From NCBI GenBank assembly GCA_046704785.1, contig JBJKRF010000162.1, positions 1 through 30,241 of the forward strand: 30,241 nt of DNA, written 5' to 3'. Source of the stretch: JBJKRF01 sp046704785 (GTDB taxonomy: Bacteria; Chloroflexota; Anaerolineae; Anaerolineales; Villigracilaceae). A model generated the notes under the pieces. That model was not told the DNA's origin. It ran no database searches and was given only the letters and a program-made list of their open reading frames with translations. Each line of letters begins with the position of its first letter. Positions within the stretch are counted from its first letter, which is position 1. Positions 1-7,543 of this stretch are shown here, piece by piece. A program made the position numbers and the translations under genes.

Positions 1-122
1 TTTGCCGCCAGCTTCCTCCAGACCCCACCTCGCGGTGATGCCCTTGCTCTTGGCTAATGGTTGGTGCAATCAACCTCCATAAGGGTCTTTCACCCTCTAG
101 TCAACGCCCATGCTGGGCGCAC
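1..122 (-). mobile_element. 5' end of a group IIC (bacterial class C) intron, continuing beyond the window
   Basis: Read on the minus strand from 122, the sequence begins GTGCGCC, folds into a short CGCCCA/TGGGCG stem, then an AGGG/CCCT stem with a GTGAAAGA loop, and later carries GGAAGCTGGCGGCAAA near the window edge. These match, in order and spacing, the start of domain I of group IIC introns such as the Oceanobacillus iheyensis intron (from memory, not aligned by program). The intron begins 4 nt after a perfect hairpin, the site preferred by group IIC introns. Only the first 122 nt are inside the window, so the reverse-transcriptase frame and catalytic domain V cannot be seen, and I cannot tell whether it is intact. 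Confidence 0.85.
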
Positions 123-126
123 AATG

Positions 127-154
127 ATAACCCGTCCCTGAAGAGACGGGTTAT
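127..154 (-). terminator. Terminator hairpin behind the alpha-oxoamine synthase gene; intron target
   Basis: Ten-base-pair perfect inverted repeat (ATAACCCGTC 127-136 with GACGGGTTAT 145-154) and an 8-nt loop, 70 nt behind the stop of the minus-strand gene. On the minus strand it is followed by CATT and then the intron start, not by a full U-tract. That fits an intrinsic terminator interrupted by the intron; the rest of the U-tract would then lie beyond the intron's far end. Confidence 0.75.
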
Positions 155-223
155 CTGGGTTCTTATGAGATTTTCCATAAATGTATGAGTGTGGGCGACA
201 TTCTTTGAGCGGGAAATGATTGC

Positions 224-1429
224 TCAGATAATGCCAATTTCTTTCCCCGCCTTCTTGATGACTCCCAACGCGTAAGCGATTTCATCCGTCTCGTGTGCTG
301 CCGTCACAGTCGCGCGCAAACGCGACAGTCCCTCTGGCACCGCCGGCGAAATGACAGGCAGCATAAACAGATCGTGATCCTGGCAAGCCCTCGTCAATTT
401 AAATGCGCGTTCGTCCGAGCCGCACAATACCGGCACAATAGCCGTTGTCGTTAGCATGGTATCGAAACCGGCCGATTTCAGACCGCTAATGAACTGGTCT
501 GCGTTTTGGCGTAACTTCTTAACGCGCCAGGGCTCATCCACGATGACTTTGAAAGCCTCATTGGCCGCCGCAGCTTGCGCTGGCGGTAAGGCCGCCGAGA
601 AGATGTAAGCCCGACCGGCATGGCGCAAAAAATCGACCAATTCCTTCTTCCCGGCCACATATCCGCCCACAGACGGAATCGTTTTGCTTAAAGTGCCCAT
701 CTTGATGTCGACCACGTCTTTTAAACCAAAATGCTGCTCGATGCCATGACCAGCCTCTCCCAACACGCCCAATGAATGAGCCTCATCCAGCATCAGATAA
801 GCGCCGTACTTCTGACACAAATTTGCTACTTTTGGCAGATCGATCACATCCCCGTCCATGCTGAAAACGGCGTCCGCTACAACCAGTTTGGCAGCGCCAT
901 CTGGCACCTGCTGCAAACGAGACTCCAAATCGGACATATCGTTGTGTTTGAAGCGTCGGAATTCTGCGCCAGACATCAAACAACCGTCGACAATACTGGC
1001 ATGGTTGAGCTTATCCGACAACACGTAATCACCGCGTCCCATCAGTGTGGAAATGACCGTTACATTGGTGATATAACCGGAAGAGAAGGTCACCGCCGCT
1101 TCGGCTCCCTTAAAATTCGCAATCGTCTCTTCCAATTCATCATGAACCGAGAGCGACCCGGCCAGGAAGCGGACGCCATGCGTGCCTGTTCCATATTTAT
1201 CGATGGCCGCCTTGGCCGCTTCGTTAATCCGCGGATGCCCGATCAACCCCAAATAACTGTACGAAGCGTACATCCCCATCTCACGTCCCTTTACCAACAC
1301 CCGCGCGCCTCCATGCAACTCTTCCACCGGCTGGTTGAAAAAATAAAGCCCCTGGTCAGCCGCGTCTTGCTTACGCTTATGGATCGCAGCCATGCGGCGC
1401 GTCACGCTATCGTCTTTGTGAAAATCCAT
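224..1429 (-). CDS. Alpha-oxoamine synthase family PLP enzyme (glycine C-acetyltransferase / 8-amino-7-oxononanoate synthase-like)
   Basis: A 401-residue fold type I PLP enzyme of the family that condenses an amino acid with an acyl-CoA and releases CO2. The family signatures are clear: HASIVDG (143-149), the aspartate/histidine pair in DEAHSLGVLG (215-224), and the Schiff-base lysine K249 in GTLSKTIPSVGGY. The length is normal for KBL, BioF or serine palmitoyltransferase, and sequence by eye does not decide among them; no bio or threonine dehydrogenase gene is nearby. The start at 1429 has an AGGAGC ribosome site 7 nt upstream and a consensus promoter behind it. It diverges from the Sua5 gene and ends in a hairpin now followed by a group II intron. 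Confidence 0.9.
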   Translation of the reverse strand: MDFHKDDSVTRRMAAIHKRKQDAADQGLYFFNQPVEELHGGARVLVKGREMGMYASYSYLGLIGHPRINEAAKAAIDKYGTGTHGVRFLAGSLSVHDELEETIANFKGAEAAVTFSSGYITNVTVISTLMGRGDYVLSDKLNHASIVDGCLMSGAEFRRFKHNDMSDLESRLQQVPDGAAKLVVADAVFSMDGDVIDLPKVANLCQKYGAYLMLDEAHSLGVLGEAGHGIEQHFGLKDVVDIKMGTLSKTIPSVGGYVAGKKELVDFLRHAGRAYIFSAALPPAQAAAANEAFKVIVDEPWRVKKLRQNADQFISGLKSAGFDTMLTTTAIVPVLCGSDERAFKLTRACQDHDLFMLPVISPAVPEGLSRLRATVTAAHETDEIAYALGVIKKAGKEIGII

Positions 1430-1461
1430 GGAAAGCTCCTGTCCGACGACAAATTTGAGTA

Positions 1462-1490
1462 AGTTTAGCTTAGAGCAAAAAGCTTGTCAA
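1462..1490 (-). promoter_or_regulatory. Promoter of the alpha-oxoamine synthase gene
   Basis: On the minus strand TTGACA (1490-1485) is followed after 17 nt by TAAACT (1467-1462). Transcription would start near 1455, giving a short leader that contains the AGGAGC ribosome site. This -35 box occupies bases that could otherwise be read as a TTG start of the divergent Sua5 gene. Confidence 0.75.
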
Positions 1491-1513
1491 TTCGCACCGG
1501 CAGCATTTATGTG

Positions 1514-1519
1514 TACAAT
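1514..1519 (+). promoter_or_regulatory. -10 box of the Sua5/TsaC gene
   Basis: TACAAT lies 9 nt before the ATG at 1529, so the transcript would have almost no leader. An AGGGGA stretch sits between them, so a short-leader ribosome site is also possible. No good -35 box is seen. It is back to back with the promoter of the divergent gene. Confidence 0.55.
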
Positions 1520-1528
1520 CAGGGGAAT

Positions 1529-2566
1529 ATGACCCAACTCTTAACCACCCCCTCTGAACATCCAAAACAGGAAAATATCAAGATTGCCGCCCAGGCCCTA
1601 CGCGCCGGAAAACTGGTGGCCTTTCCCACCGAAACGGTCTACGGGCTGGGCGCGAATGCACTGGACGAAACAGCCGTGCGAGGCATCTTCAGCGCCAAAG
1701 GACGCCCATCTGCCGACCCGCTGATCGTCCATTTAACCGGTGTGGATCAATTGCCCCGTGTGGCGCATTCCGTTTCGCCAACCGCTCTCAGGCTGGCAGA
1801 GGCCTTCTGGCCGGGCCCGCTGACGCTCATCCTGTCCCGCCGCCCAGAAGTGGCACCCTCCGTCAGCGCCGGGCTGAATACGCTGGCCGTGCGCGTGCCG
1901 GCGCATCCGGTGGCGCTGGCGTTGTTGCGCGCCGCCGACGTGCCGGTCGCGGCTCCGTCGGCCAACCGTTTCGGGCACACCAGCCCCACCACCGCGCAAC
2001 ACGTCTTGGCCGACCTGGACGGACGCGTGGACGTGATCCTCGACGGCGGCGCTACACCCATCGGCGTGGAATCCACCGTGCTGGATGTATCCACCAACCC
2101 GCCGCGCATCCTGCGCCCCGGCGGGTTGACGCGTGAGCAGATCGAGTCCGTCATCGGGCCGGTGAGTTTTGGCCCGCAAAGCGAAACAGCCGAAGCGGGC
2201 CTGCCCTCGCCGGGGTTGCTCAAAGTCCATTACGCGCCGCGCGCCGAACTGGTCTTGTTTAACGGTGAAAATGCGCCCGCCGCGATGTTGGCCGCTTTGA
2301 CGGAAATCAAGGCAACGGGGAGAACGGTCGGCGTGCTCGTGACGGACGAGGAGGCCCAGGCGTTCGAGTCTGCCGGTGCGAGGGTCTATTGCCTGGGCCC
2401 CGGCGCCGATTTATCCCACGTCGCGCGCCGCCTGTACGCGGGAATGCGCCACCTGGACACGCTGGAGGTGGATGTGATTCTGGCGCACGATTTTGGCGTT
2501 CAGGGGTTGGGGCTGGCCATCCGTGATCGTTTGACCAAGGCAGCCAGCCGTGTCACCGAGCCATAG
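1529..2566 (+). CDS. L-threonylcarbamoyladenylate synthase (Sua5/YrdC/TsaC family)
   Basis: Makes threonylcarbamoyl-AMP from threonine, bicarbonate and ATP, the first step of the universal t6A37 modification of ANN-decoding tRNAs. The YrdC core is recognisable: GKLVAFPTETVYGLGANA, then SAKGRPSADPLIVH, VRVPAHPVALALL, PSANRFGHTSPTTAQHV and GGATPIGVESTVLDV. At 345 residues it is the long Sua5 form with a C-terminal Sua5 domain (about 240-345), unlike the short TsaC of enterobacteria. I chose the ATG at 1529, not an in-frame TTG at 1484, because the TTG overlaps the -35 box of the divergent gene and 1529 follows a TACAAT box and AGGGGA. It converges on the GH18-like gene with a shared hairpin between them. 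Confidence 0.95.
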   Translation: MTQLLTTPSEHPKQENIKIAAQALRAGKLVAFPTETVYGLGANALDETAVRGIFSAKGRPSADPLIVHLTGVDQLPRVAHSVSPTALRLAEAFWPGPLTLILSRRPEVAPSVSAGLNTLAVRVPAHPVALALLRAADVPVAAPSANRFGHTSPTTAQHVLADLDGRVDVILDGGATPIGVESTVLDVSTNPPRILRPGGLTREQIESVIGPVSFGPQSETAEAGLPSPGLLKVHYAPRAELVLFNGENAPAAMLAALTEIKATGRTVGVLVTDEEAQAFESAGARVYCLGPGADLSHVARRLYAGMRHLDTLEVDVILAHDFGVQGLGLAIRDRLTKAASRVTEP

Positions 2567-2591
2567 GGGCGACCGCGGTGGTCGCCCCTAT
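2563..2591. terminator. Perfect 12-bp palindrome between convergent genes (bidirectional terminator or REP-like element)
   Basis: ATAGGGGCGACC (2563-2574) and GGTCGCCCCTAT (2580-2591) form a perfect stem with a 5-nt loop, overlapping the Sua5 stop codon. There is no T-run on either side, so a classical intrinsic terminator is not complete. GC-rich palindromes of this look also occur as dispersed intergenic repeats; only one copy was noticed here. Confidence 0.55.
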
Positions 2592-2601
2592 TCAAAGATA
2601 A

Positions 2602-3747
2602 TTAATGTTGCCGTAGAGGTGGCATGGGAATGGGGATGGTGTAAGTCTCAGCGCCTACTCCAACACCGCCTTCACATGAGTTGGGCGGTACCGTGCACGG
2701 TGTGTTACTACCCTGGCATTCCGCGGCCCAGAACATATATCCCAGCATGCCCGCCGTGGTACCGGCGCCGTTGGGCACGACCGATTGAACGTAGGAACCG
2801 GTGCTATTCTCCAGGGAGGTGTTGAATGCGTTGCATTCCGGTAAAACTTTGTTACCCTGGACGAGGTAAAGGCTGCCCGTAAACTTGGCCGGTGCCAGTG
2901 GTGGGACGGGTGGGCTATATTGCGGCTTGCCATCGACATGCTCCTGCCAGTTTGACTCGGCATCGGAGGCGCTGTTCGGCTGCCGGCTGGGAACCATGGC
3001 ATTGGCGTAATCCAGGACGGGATTGCTGGTGGTCAACCAATCGGTGGTTGCTTTAGTGGCGAGGTCAATCAGCCAACGGTCGCCAGCAGCCAGGTCGATG
3101 GTCAGACGAGCCGCAGGATTGCTCCCCGTGGCATCGTACGGCAACACCGAACGATACGCGTCGATAAAGGCCTGCAAACCGGCCAGGTTGGGGCTGCTGT
3201 TCTCCTCGTAATCGATTTCCACACCGACGCCATACTGCTGGGCCATGGCGGCTGCATTCAGGCCCAGCTGGGTGGGATTCGTCGCCAGGGCGGTATCCCA
3301 ATCATTGACGAAGGTAATGCCGCCGATGGAGAACATGACGCGGATGCCGTGACTGGTGAAATAGTCGACGACAGCCTGATTCATGCCGATCGGCACACCA
3401 TTGACGGTTCCCGAATCGTTGGTCTGGTTGAGCAGTTTGAGCGGGTTGACGAAACTCAATACCACCAGATTCACCGAGGGGGTACCGTCGCCCCGGTCGA
3501 TCAGCCAGTGGTTCTTCTGGTCGAAATCCGTCATATCGCGGACGGTGCCCCACAGGCAGGCATCGTTGCTACAATGCCAGGCCCCATAGACGGAAATCGG
3601 CGTGGGCGGAATTGGGGTTGGCGTCGGCCCGGATTGGGTAGGCGTCGGCGTGGCCGGTTTTGCCTCAGGCGCCACCCGGGGTGTTGCAGCAATCACGCTG
3701 CTGGCCACGAACAGAACGAGGATCCATGCAAACAACTTTTTGAACAT
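2602..3747 (-). CDS. Secreted GH18-like (chitinase-fold) protein with degenerate catalytic motif
   Basis: A 381-residue protein with a signal peptide (1-21), a Pro/Thr-rich linker (about 22-50) and a domain that looks like a family 18 glycoside hydrolase TIM barrel. Features seen are VLSFVN (96-101), the SxGG motif as SIGG (140-143), and VGVEIDYE (174-181) where the DxxDxDxE motif should be. The catalytic D179 and E181 are kept, but the first Asp is Val and the second is Glu, so activity may be reduced or on a different substrate. The start at 3747 has AGGAGG 8 nt upstream and gives the signal peptide; longer in-frame starts do not. The 275 bp upstream (3748-4022) hold only an AACCGG/CCGGTT dyad (3776-3792) that I noticed. 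Confidence 0.75.
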   Translation of the reverse strand: MFKKLFAWILVLFVASSVIAATPRVAPEAKPATPTPTQSGPTPTPIPPTPISVYGAWHCSNDACLWGTVRDMTDFDQKNHWLIDRGDGTPSVNLVVLSFVNPLKLLNQTNDSGTVNGVPIGMNQAVVDYFTSHGIRVMFSIGGITFVNDWDTALATNPTQLGLNAAAMAQQYGVGVEIDYEENSSPNLAGLQAFIDAYRSVLPYDATGSNPAARLTIDLAAGDRWLIDLATKATTDWLTTSNPVLDYANAMVPSRQPNSASDAESNWQEHVDGKPQYSPPVPPLAPAKFTGSLYLVQGNKVLPECNAFNTSLENSTGSYVQSVVPNGAGTTAGMLGYMFWAAECQGSNTPCTVPPNSCEGGVGVGAETYTIPIPMPPLRQH

Positions 3748-4022
3748 ACTGCCTCCTGTTGAACTTGAATCGGTAAACCGGGGAATCCGGTTCACACCCA
3801 ATTGAGAGCATACTCCTTGGCATATTGGAAGACGACTGTAGGCGTATGATGTTGTTCGCATACGCTGCTCGCGCAAACGGTTCCGTTAGGCTGAACAATT
3901 GAAATGAATGGCTGGCTTTATTATGACATGTCCCACTGATAATTCAACCAAATGAGTAGGTTTTGAGCAAGAAATGCAGTCTCTCGACTTTCAACCCCGA
4001 TTTTTCAATGGACAACGACTAT

Positions 4023-4445
4023 TCAGGAAGCGGGCTCGAACACCACAATAGGGATACGGCGCGCCGTCATTTTTTGGTATGTCAAATAAGGGGGATGCTG
4101 CTCAGTGGCGTATTGCCACAGGCGGGTGTATTCGGCATCCTGAGCCGTATGCGCATCGACACTGTACATTTTCCCTTCTACTTCAAGTTCAGCGCGCGGA
4201 TTGGCTTGCAGGTTCAAGTACCAGGCCGCTTCGTTATCCTTGCCCCAATTGGAGGCGACAATAAAGAAATTCTCTCCATCGCGGAAATAGGCAATGGGCG
4301 TTACACGTGGCTGGCCAGACTTGCGCCCGACGGTATGCAGCAGGAGCACCGTCTGCGTGCCAAGCCGGCTGCCGATCCGTCCGCGACTGACGCGGATCAG
4401 GAAGGTGTTGAAGGCCATAAACCACTTGATCAAGAGGTCTTTCAT
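4023..4445 (-). CDS. DUF385 / deazaflavin-dependent nitroreductase family protein
   Basis: A 140-residue split-barrel protein of the family containing mycobacterial Ddn, which binds the deazaflavin cofactor F420. The family core is visible as LLLHTVGRKSGQPRVTPIAYFRDGENFFIVASNWGKDNEAAWYLNLQANPRAEL (about 34-87). The family includes F420-dependent reductases and members of unknown substrate, so the reaction is not predicted. Its ATG overlaps the ligA stop codon in an ATGA, so it is in the ligA operon and is probably translated by coupling. Confidence 0.85.
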   Translation of the reverse strand: MKDLLIKWFMAFNTFLIRVSRGRIGSRLGTQTVLLLHTVGRKSGQPRVTPIAYFRDGENFFIVASNWGKDNEAAWYLNLQANPRAELEVEGKMYSVDAHTAQDAEYTRLWQYATEQHPPYLTYQKMTARRIPIVVFEPAS

Positions 4446-6490
4446 CGTTCACACAACTTCCGCAATTCATCTTCCCCGATGACCTTTACACCCAACGACT
4501 GCGCTTTCTGCAGCTTCGAGCCCGGATTCTCGCCCAGTACCAGGTAACCGGTTTTCGCGCTGACCGAATCCGTCACTTTACCGCCGTGACTCTCGATGAA
4601 TTCCTTGACGCCTTCGCGGGTAAAACCGGTCAGCGTGCCGGTTACGACGAAGGTCGAACCGACCAGCGGCCCGACTCCTTTCCCGGTCGTCTCGCCTTGC
4701 GCCACGGGCCAGACACCCGCCGCCTTGAGCTTGGACAGCACCGTCCGGTTGCGTTCGCGCCCGAACCAGTCCACGATGGATTCGGCGGTATTCGGGCCCA
4801 CCCCTTCGATGGACTGTAACGCCTCAGCCGACGCCTGCGCCAGCGCGTCCAGGTCGCTGAAATGGGCAGCCAGGTCACCGGCGGCCACTTCGCCCACGCC
4901 GCGGATTCCGAGCGCCGCCAGCAGGCGGCTCAACGGCTGGTTGCGCGACCGGTCGATGGCGGCCAACAGGTTCTCGGCGATCTTGCCCGGCGGCTCGGAT
5001 TTGGTCTTGCGGTCCTTTTTGGTGACGGCAGCCAGGATGTCCTCGCGCTGCAGGCGGTACAGATCGGCCACATCCTGGATTGCGCCGCTGTCGATCAGCT
5101 TTTCGACGATCTTGTAGCCCAGTCCGTTGATGTCCATTGCGCCCTTGGACACGAAGTGCTCGATGTTGCGCAGCAACTGCGCCGGGCAGGCTGCGTTGAC
5201 GCAGTACCAGGCCACCTCGCCCGCCAGGTGCTCCACCGGCTGGCCGCAGGCCGGGCACAGGCGGGGCGGCACATAAACCCGCTCCGCCCCGCTGCGAATG
5301 TCCGTTACCGGGCCGATCACGTAGGGAATGACCTCGCCGGCGCGTTTGACCAGCACGCGGTCGCCAACGCGGATGTCCTTCTCGGCAATGTAATCGAAGT
5401 TGTGCAGGGTGGCGTTCCGCACGATCGCGCCGTTGATCTCCACCGCTTCCAACGTGGCCTTGGGCGTCAGCACACCGGTGCGCCCCACTTCCACCTCGAT
5501 TCCGGTCAGTTGCGTAGTCACTTCGCGGGCCGGGAACTTGAAGGCAATCGCCCCGCGCGGGTCTTTGCCGACGAAACCCAGCGACTCGCTCAAGCGCAAA
5601 TCGTCGATCTTGATAACCATGCCGTCGGCCTCGTAGGGCAGCTCGTCGCGGCGCTGGTCCCAGGTTTGGGTGAAGGCAATCGCCGAGTCGATGTCGTCGA
5701 AACGGCGCGCCACGTCCGTGACCGGGAATCCCAACTTCTTGAGATAAGCCAACAGTTCCCATTGGGAGCTGGGTGTCTGCCCGCCTGCGGCGTAGACGAT
5801 CTGGTACACCAACAACGTCAACGGGCGTTGGGCGGTCAGGTTCGGATCGAGCTGGCGCAGCGACCCGGCAGCCGTGTTGCGCGGGTTGAGATAGGTCTTT
5901 TCACCCGTCTCGCTCAAGCGCCGGTTGAGCGCCTCGAAATCCTGGCTGCGGATGAAGACCTCGCCGCGCACAACCAGGGTTGGGGGAATCGACAGGGCGG
6001 TCGCACCGGAAAGGGGAATTCGAAGCGGAATCGCCCGCACCGTGCGCAAGTTCGCCGTAATATCTTCGCCGACCTCCCCATCGCCGCGCGTCGCCCCCTG
6101 GACGAAGAGCCCGTCGCGATAGTGCAGTACCACACTCAAGCCATCGATCTTCGGCTCGACGACGAACTGCGCCGTTTCGACGCGCTCGTCCAGCTTGCGG
6201 ATACGTTCGTACCAGGCCCGGGCCTCCTCCGCGCCGAAAGCGTTCGCCAGGCTCAGGATGGGTTGCGGATGGCGCACCTTTTCGAACTTCTCGCTGACGG
6301 CTGCCCCGGCGCGCTGGCTGGGCGAATCGGGCGTGACCCAGTCTGGATGCTCGGCCTCGATGGCCTGGAACTCCCGCCACAGCCTGTCATATTCCACATC
6401 GCTGATAATGGGCGCGTCCAGCACATGGTAGCGATATAAGTGTTCGCTGATTTCCTGCTTGAGTTGGTCGTAGCGAGTGCGTGTGTCCAT
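4442..6490 (-). CDS. ligA: NAD-dependent DNA ligase LigA
   Basis: Seals nicks in DNA during replication and repair, using NAD+ to adenylate its active-site lysine. The 682 residues have the usual order: Ia domain binding NAD+ (HHH-like YRYHVLDAPIISDVEYDRL at 18-37), adenylation domain with K114 in EPKIDG, OB fold, the four-cysteine zinc finger (CPACGQ ... CVNAACP), helix-hairpin-helix repeats (ALGIRGVGEVAA, SIEGVGPNTAESI) and a C-terminal BRCT domain (FVVTGTLTGFTREGVKEFIESHGGKV). Length is normal. The ATG at 6490 is chosen because TATAAT ends 6 nt before it and the upstream in-frame peptide is low-complexity without similarity to the family. It is followed with a 4-nt overlap by the DUF385 gene. 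Confidence 0.97.
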   Translation of the reverse strand: MDTRTRYDQLKQEISEHLYRYHVLDAPIISDVEYDRLWREFQAIEAEHPDWVTPDSPSQRAGAAVSEKFEKVRHPQPILSLANAFGAEEARAWYERIRKLDERVETAQFVVEPKIDGLSVVLHYRDGLFVQGATRGDGEVGEDITANLRTVRAIPLRIPLSGATALSIPPTLVVRGEVFIRSQDFEALNRRLSETGEKTYLNPRNTAAGSLRQLDPNLTAQRPLTLLVYQIVYAAGGQTPSSQWELLAYLKKLGFPVTDVARRFDDIDSAIAFTQTWDQRRDELPYEADGMVIKIDDLRLSESLGFVGKDPRGAIAFKFPAREVTTQLTGIEVEVGRTGVLTPKATLEAVEINGAIVRNATLHNFDYIAEKDIRVGDRVLVKRAGEVIPYVIGPVTDIRSGAERVYVPPRLCPACGQPVEHLAGEVAWYCVNAACPAQLLRNIEHFVSKGAMDINGLGYKIVEKLIDSGAIQDVADLYRLQREDILAAVTKKDRKTKSEPPGKIAENLLAAIDRSRNQPLSRLLAALGIRGVGEVAAGDLAAHFSDLDALAQASAEALQSIEGVGPNTAESIVDWFGRERNRTVLSKLKAAGVWPVAQGETTGKGVGPLVGSTFVVTGTLTGFTREGVKEFIESHGGKVTDSVSAKTGYLVLGENPGSKLQKAQSLGVKVIGEDELRKLCER

Positions 6491-6496
6491 AACACG

Positions 6497-6502
6497 ATTA
6501 TA
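6497..6502 (-). promoter_or_regulatory. -10 box of ligA, 6 nt before the start codon (leaderless)
   Basis: TATAAT on the minus strand (6502-6497), then six bases, then ATG. Transcription would begin at or next to the A of the start codon. No ribosome site is present. No convincing -35 box is seen. Confidence 0.65.
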
Positions 6503-6525
6503 TTCCATGCCCCTGTATTTTTGAG

Positions 6526-6546
6526 CCACCCATTTGGTGGTAGACT
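6526..6546 (+). promoter_or_regulatory. -10 box of the lipoprotein gene with an adjacent dyad
   Basis: TAGACT (6541-6546) lies 7 nt before the ATG at 6554, again a leaderless arrangement. Directly upstream is the dyad CCACC-N5-GGTGG (6526-6540), in the spacer region and shared with the ligA promoter side, a possible operator. Confidence 0.5.
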
Positions 6547-6553
6547 CGGCGCC

Positions 6554-7180
6554 ATGCGCAAATGCGCCCTCTCTCTGGTTTTTCTGCTTCTTTTCCTGAC
6601 GGCCTGCGTCCGGCCGGCCAGCACACCCCCGGCCCCGACCGACATCATTCCCTCTTTTGCCAACCTGTCCGTGACGATCACGCCACCGCCCGCGCCGGAT
6701 GTCCAGACCAGCACCCCTACAGCAGGCGTCGCGTCCGCCACCAGCACGCCGCAAGCCTGCCGGGCTGCCGACTTCAGCACCAGCGCCGATTCGAACGACA
6801 CCGGGTCAGGCCTCGCCCTGGGGTTGACGCTGTTGAACGTCAGCCCGTTGCCCTGCCAGTTGACCGGTTCCCCCAATCTGACCTTGCTGGACGCTGCCGG
6901 TCATGCCCTGAACGTGCAAAGCAAACCGCAGACTCCCCAAGACGCCATGCCCCAACCAACCGCATCGTTTTATAGCATTGCACCGGGGAACACGGTCATC
7001 GTGACGGCTTTGTGGAGCAATGCCTGCCAGCCGTTTAGCGGGAACAGCCTAAAATTACGACTCACCCTGCCAGACGGCGAACACCTGGATGCGCAAGCCG
7101 CGCTGGATGCGCCACCGGCCTGCACCGACAAGAGCCAAGCATCCCTATTGGAGATTTATCCGTACACCTACCCGCCCTGA
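6554..7180 (+). CDS. DUF4232-like lipoprotein
   Basis: A 208-residue protein with a lipoprotein signal peptide (MRKCALSLVFLLLFLTAC, lipobox cysteine 18), a Pro/Thr-rich spacer to about residue 72, and a C-terminal beta-rich domain (about 74-190) that resembles DUF4232: a leading cysteine (ACRAADF), the GSGLALGLTLLNVSPLPCQLTGSPNLTLLDAAG stretch, and VTALWSNACQP near the end. Function of the domain is not established. It should be anchored at the outer face of the cytoplasmic membrane. The ATG at 6554 is set by the signal peptide and by the TAGACT box 7 nt before it. It diverges from ligA. Confidence 0.75.
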   Translation: MRKCALSLVFLLLFLTACVRPASTPPAPTDIIPSFANLSVTITPPPAPDVQTSTPTAGVASATSTPQACRAADFSTSADSNDTGSGLALGLTLLNVSPLPCQLTGSPNLTLLDAAGHALNVQSKPQTPQDAMPQPTASFYSIAPGNTVIVTALWSNACQPFSGNSLKLRLTLPDGEHLDAQAALDAPPACTDKSQASLLEIYPYTYPP

Positions 7181-7266
7181 ATCGGGCAGAGCCATTCTCA
7201 GGCCCCATTCAACCTTAACAATTATGCAATTTGTCTAGAACTGTTTCATTTGCGCCCACATTATTG

Positions 7267-7294
7267 TTGACAGCGAATAAATTGGCACTACAAT
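7267..7294 (+). promoter_or_regulatory. Consensus promoter of the receiver-only regulator
   Basis: TTGACA (7267-7272) and TACAAT (7289-7294) are separated by 16 nt. The start site near 7302 would give a leader of about 245 nt. The 86 bp between the lipoprotein stop and this promoter hold nothing else that I can identify. Confidence 0.75.
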
Positions 7295-7301
7295 ACTTAT
7301 A

Positions 7302-7533
7302 GGTCAACTGGTCTTACCCAATTACAACGCGACATAACAAGGCCCTTTGGGCTTCCCCTCATAAGGGAATAGAGATGCGAATGTCTGTGGCGCTCGCGCC
7401 ACACAAAGCCACTGCATCATGTTGATTTTCAAAGAGCCAGTAACAGTTCCCCTAATCACTTGGTTTTTTCCCCGTGGTAAGGGGTGTTTTCGATGGAAGC
7501 GAAGCACCCCCTATCAAACCAAAATTCACGCCT
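7302..7533 (+). ncRNA. Long structured 5' leader of the response regulator gene, class unknown
   Basis: Three foldable parts are seen. A GATGC/GCATC pair (7374-7378 with 7414-7418) encloses a very stable TGTGGCGC/GCGCCACA hairpin (7386-7403). A second hairpin GGGGTG/CACCCC (7481-7510) with inner TTTCG/CGAAG pairs ends 24 nt before the GGAGG ribosome site at 7534. An AAGG(C)CC/GGGCTT stem lies at 7339-7354. I recognise no known riboswitch. The folds could control translation or mRNA stability. Confidence 0.45.
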
Positions 7534-7543
7534 GGAGGACAAA

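Noticed and set aside
1484..1528. TTG start giving Sua5 fifteen extra residues
   Set aside because: The TTG is part of the -35 box of the divergent gene, and the extra residues lie upstream of the TACAAT box.
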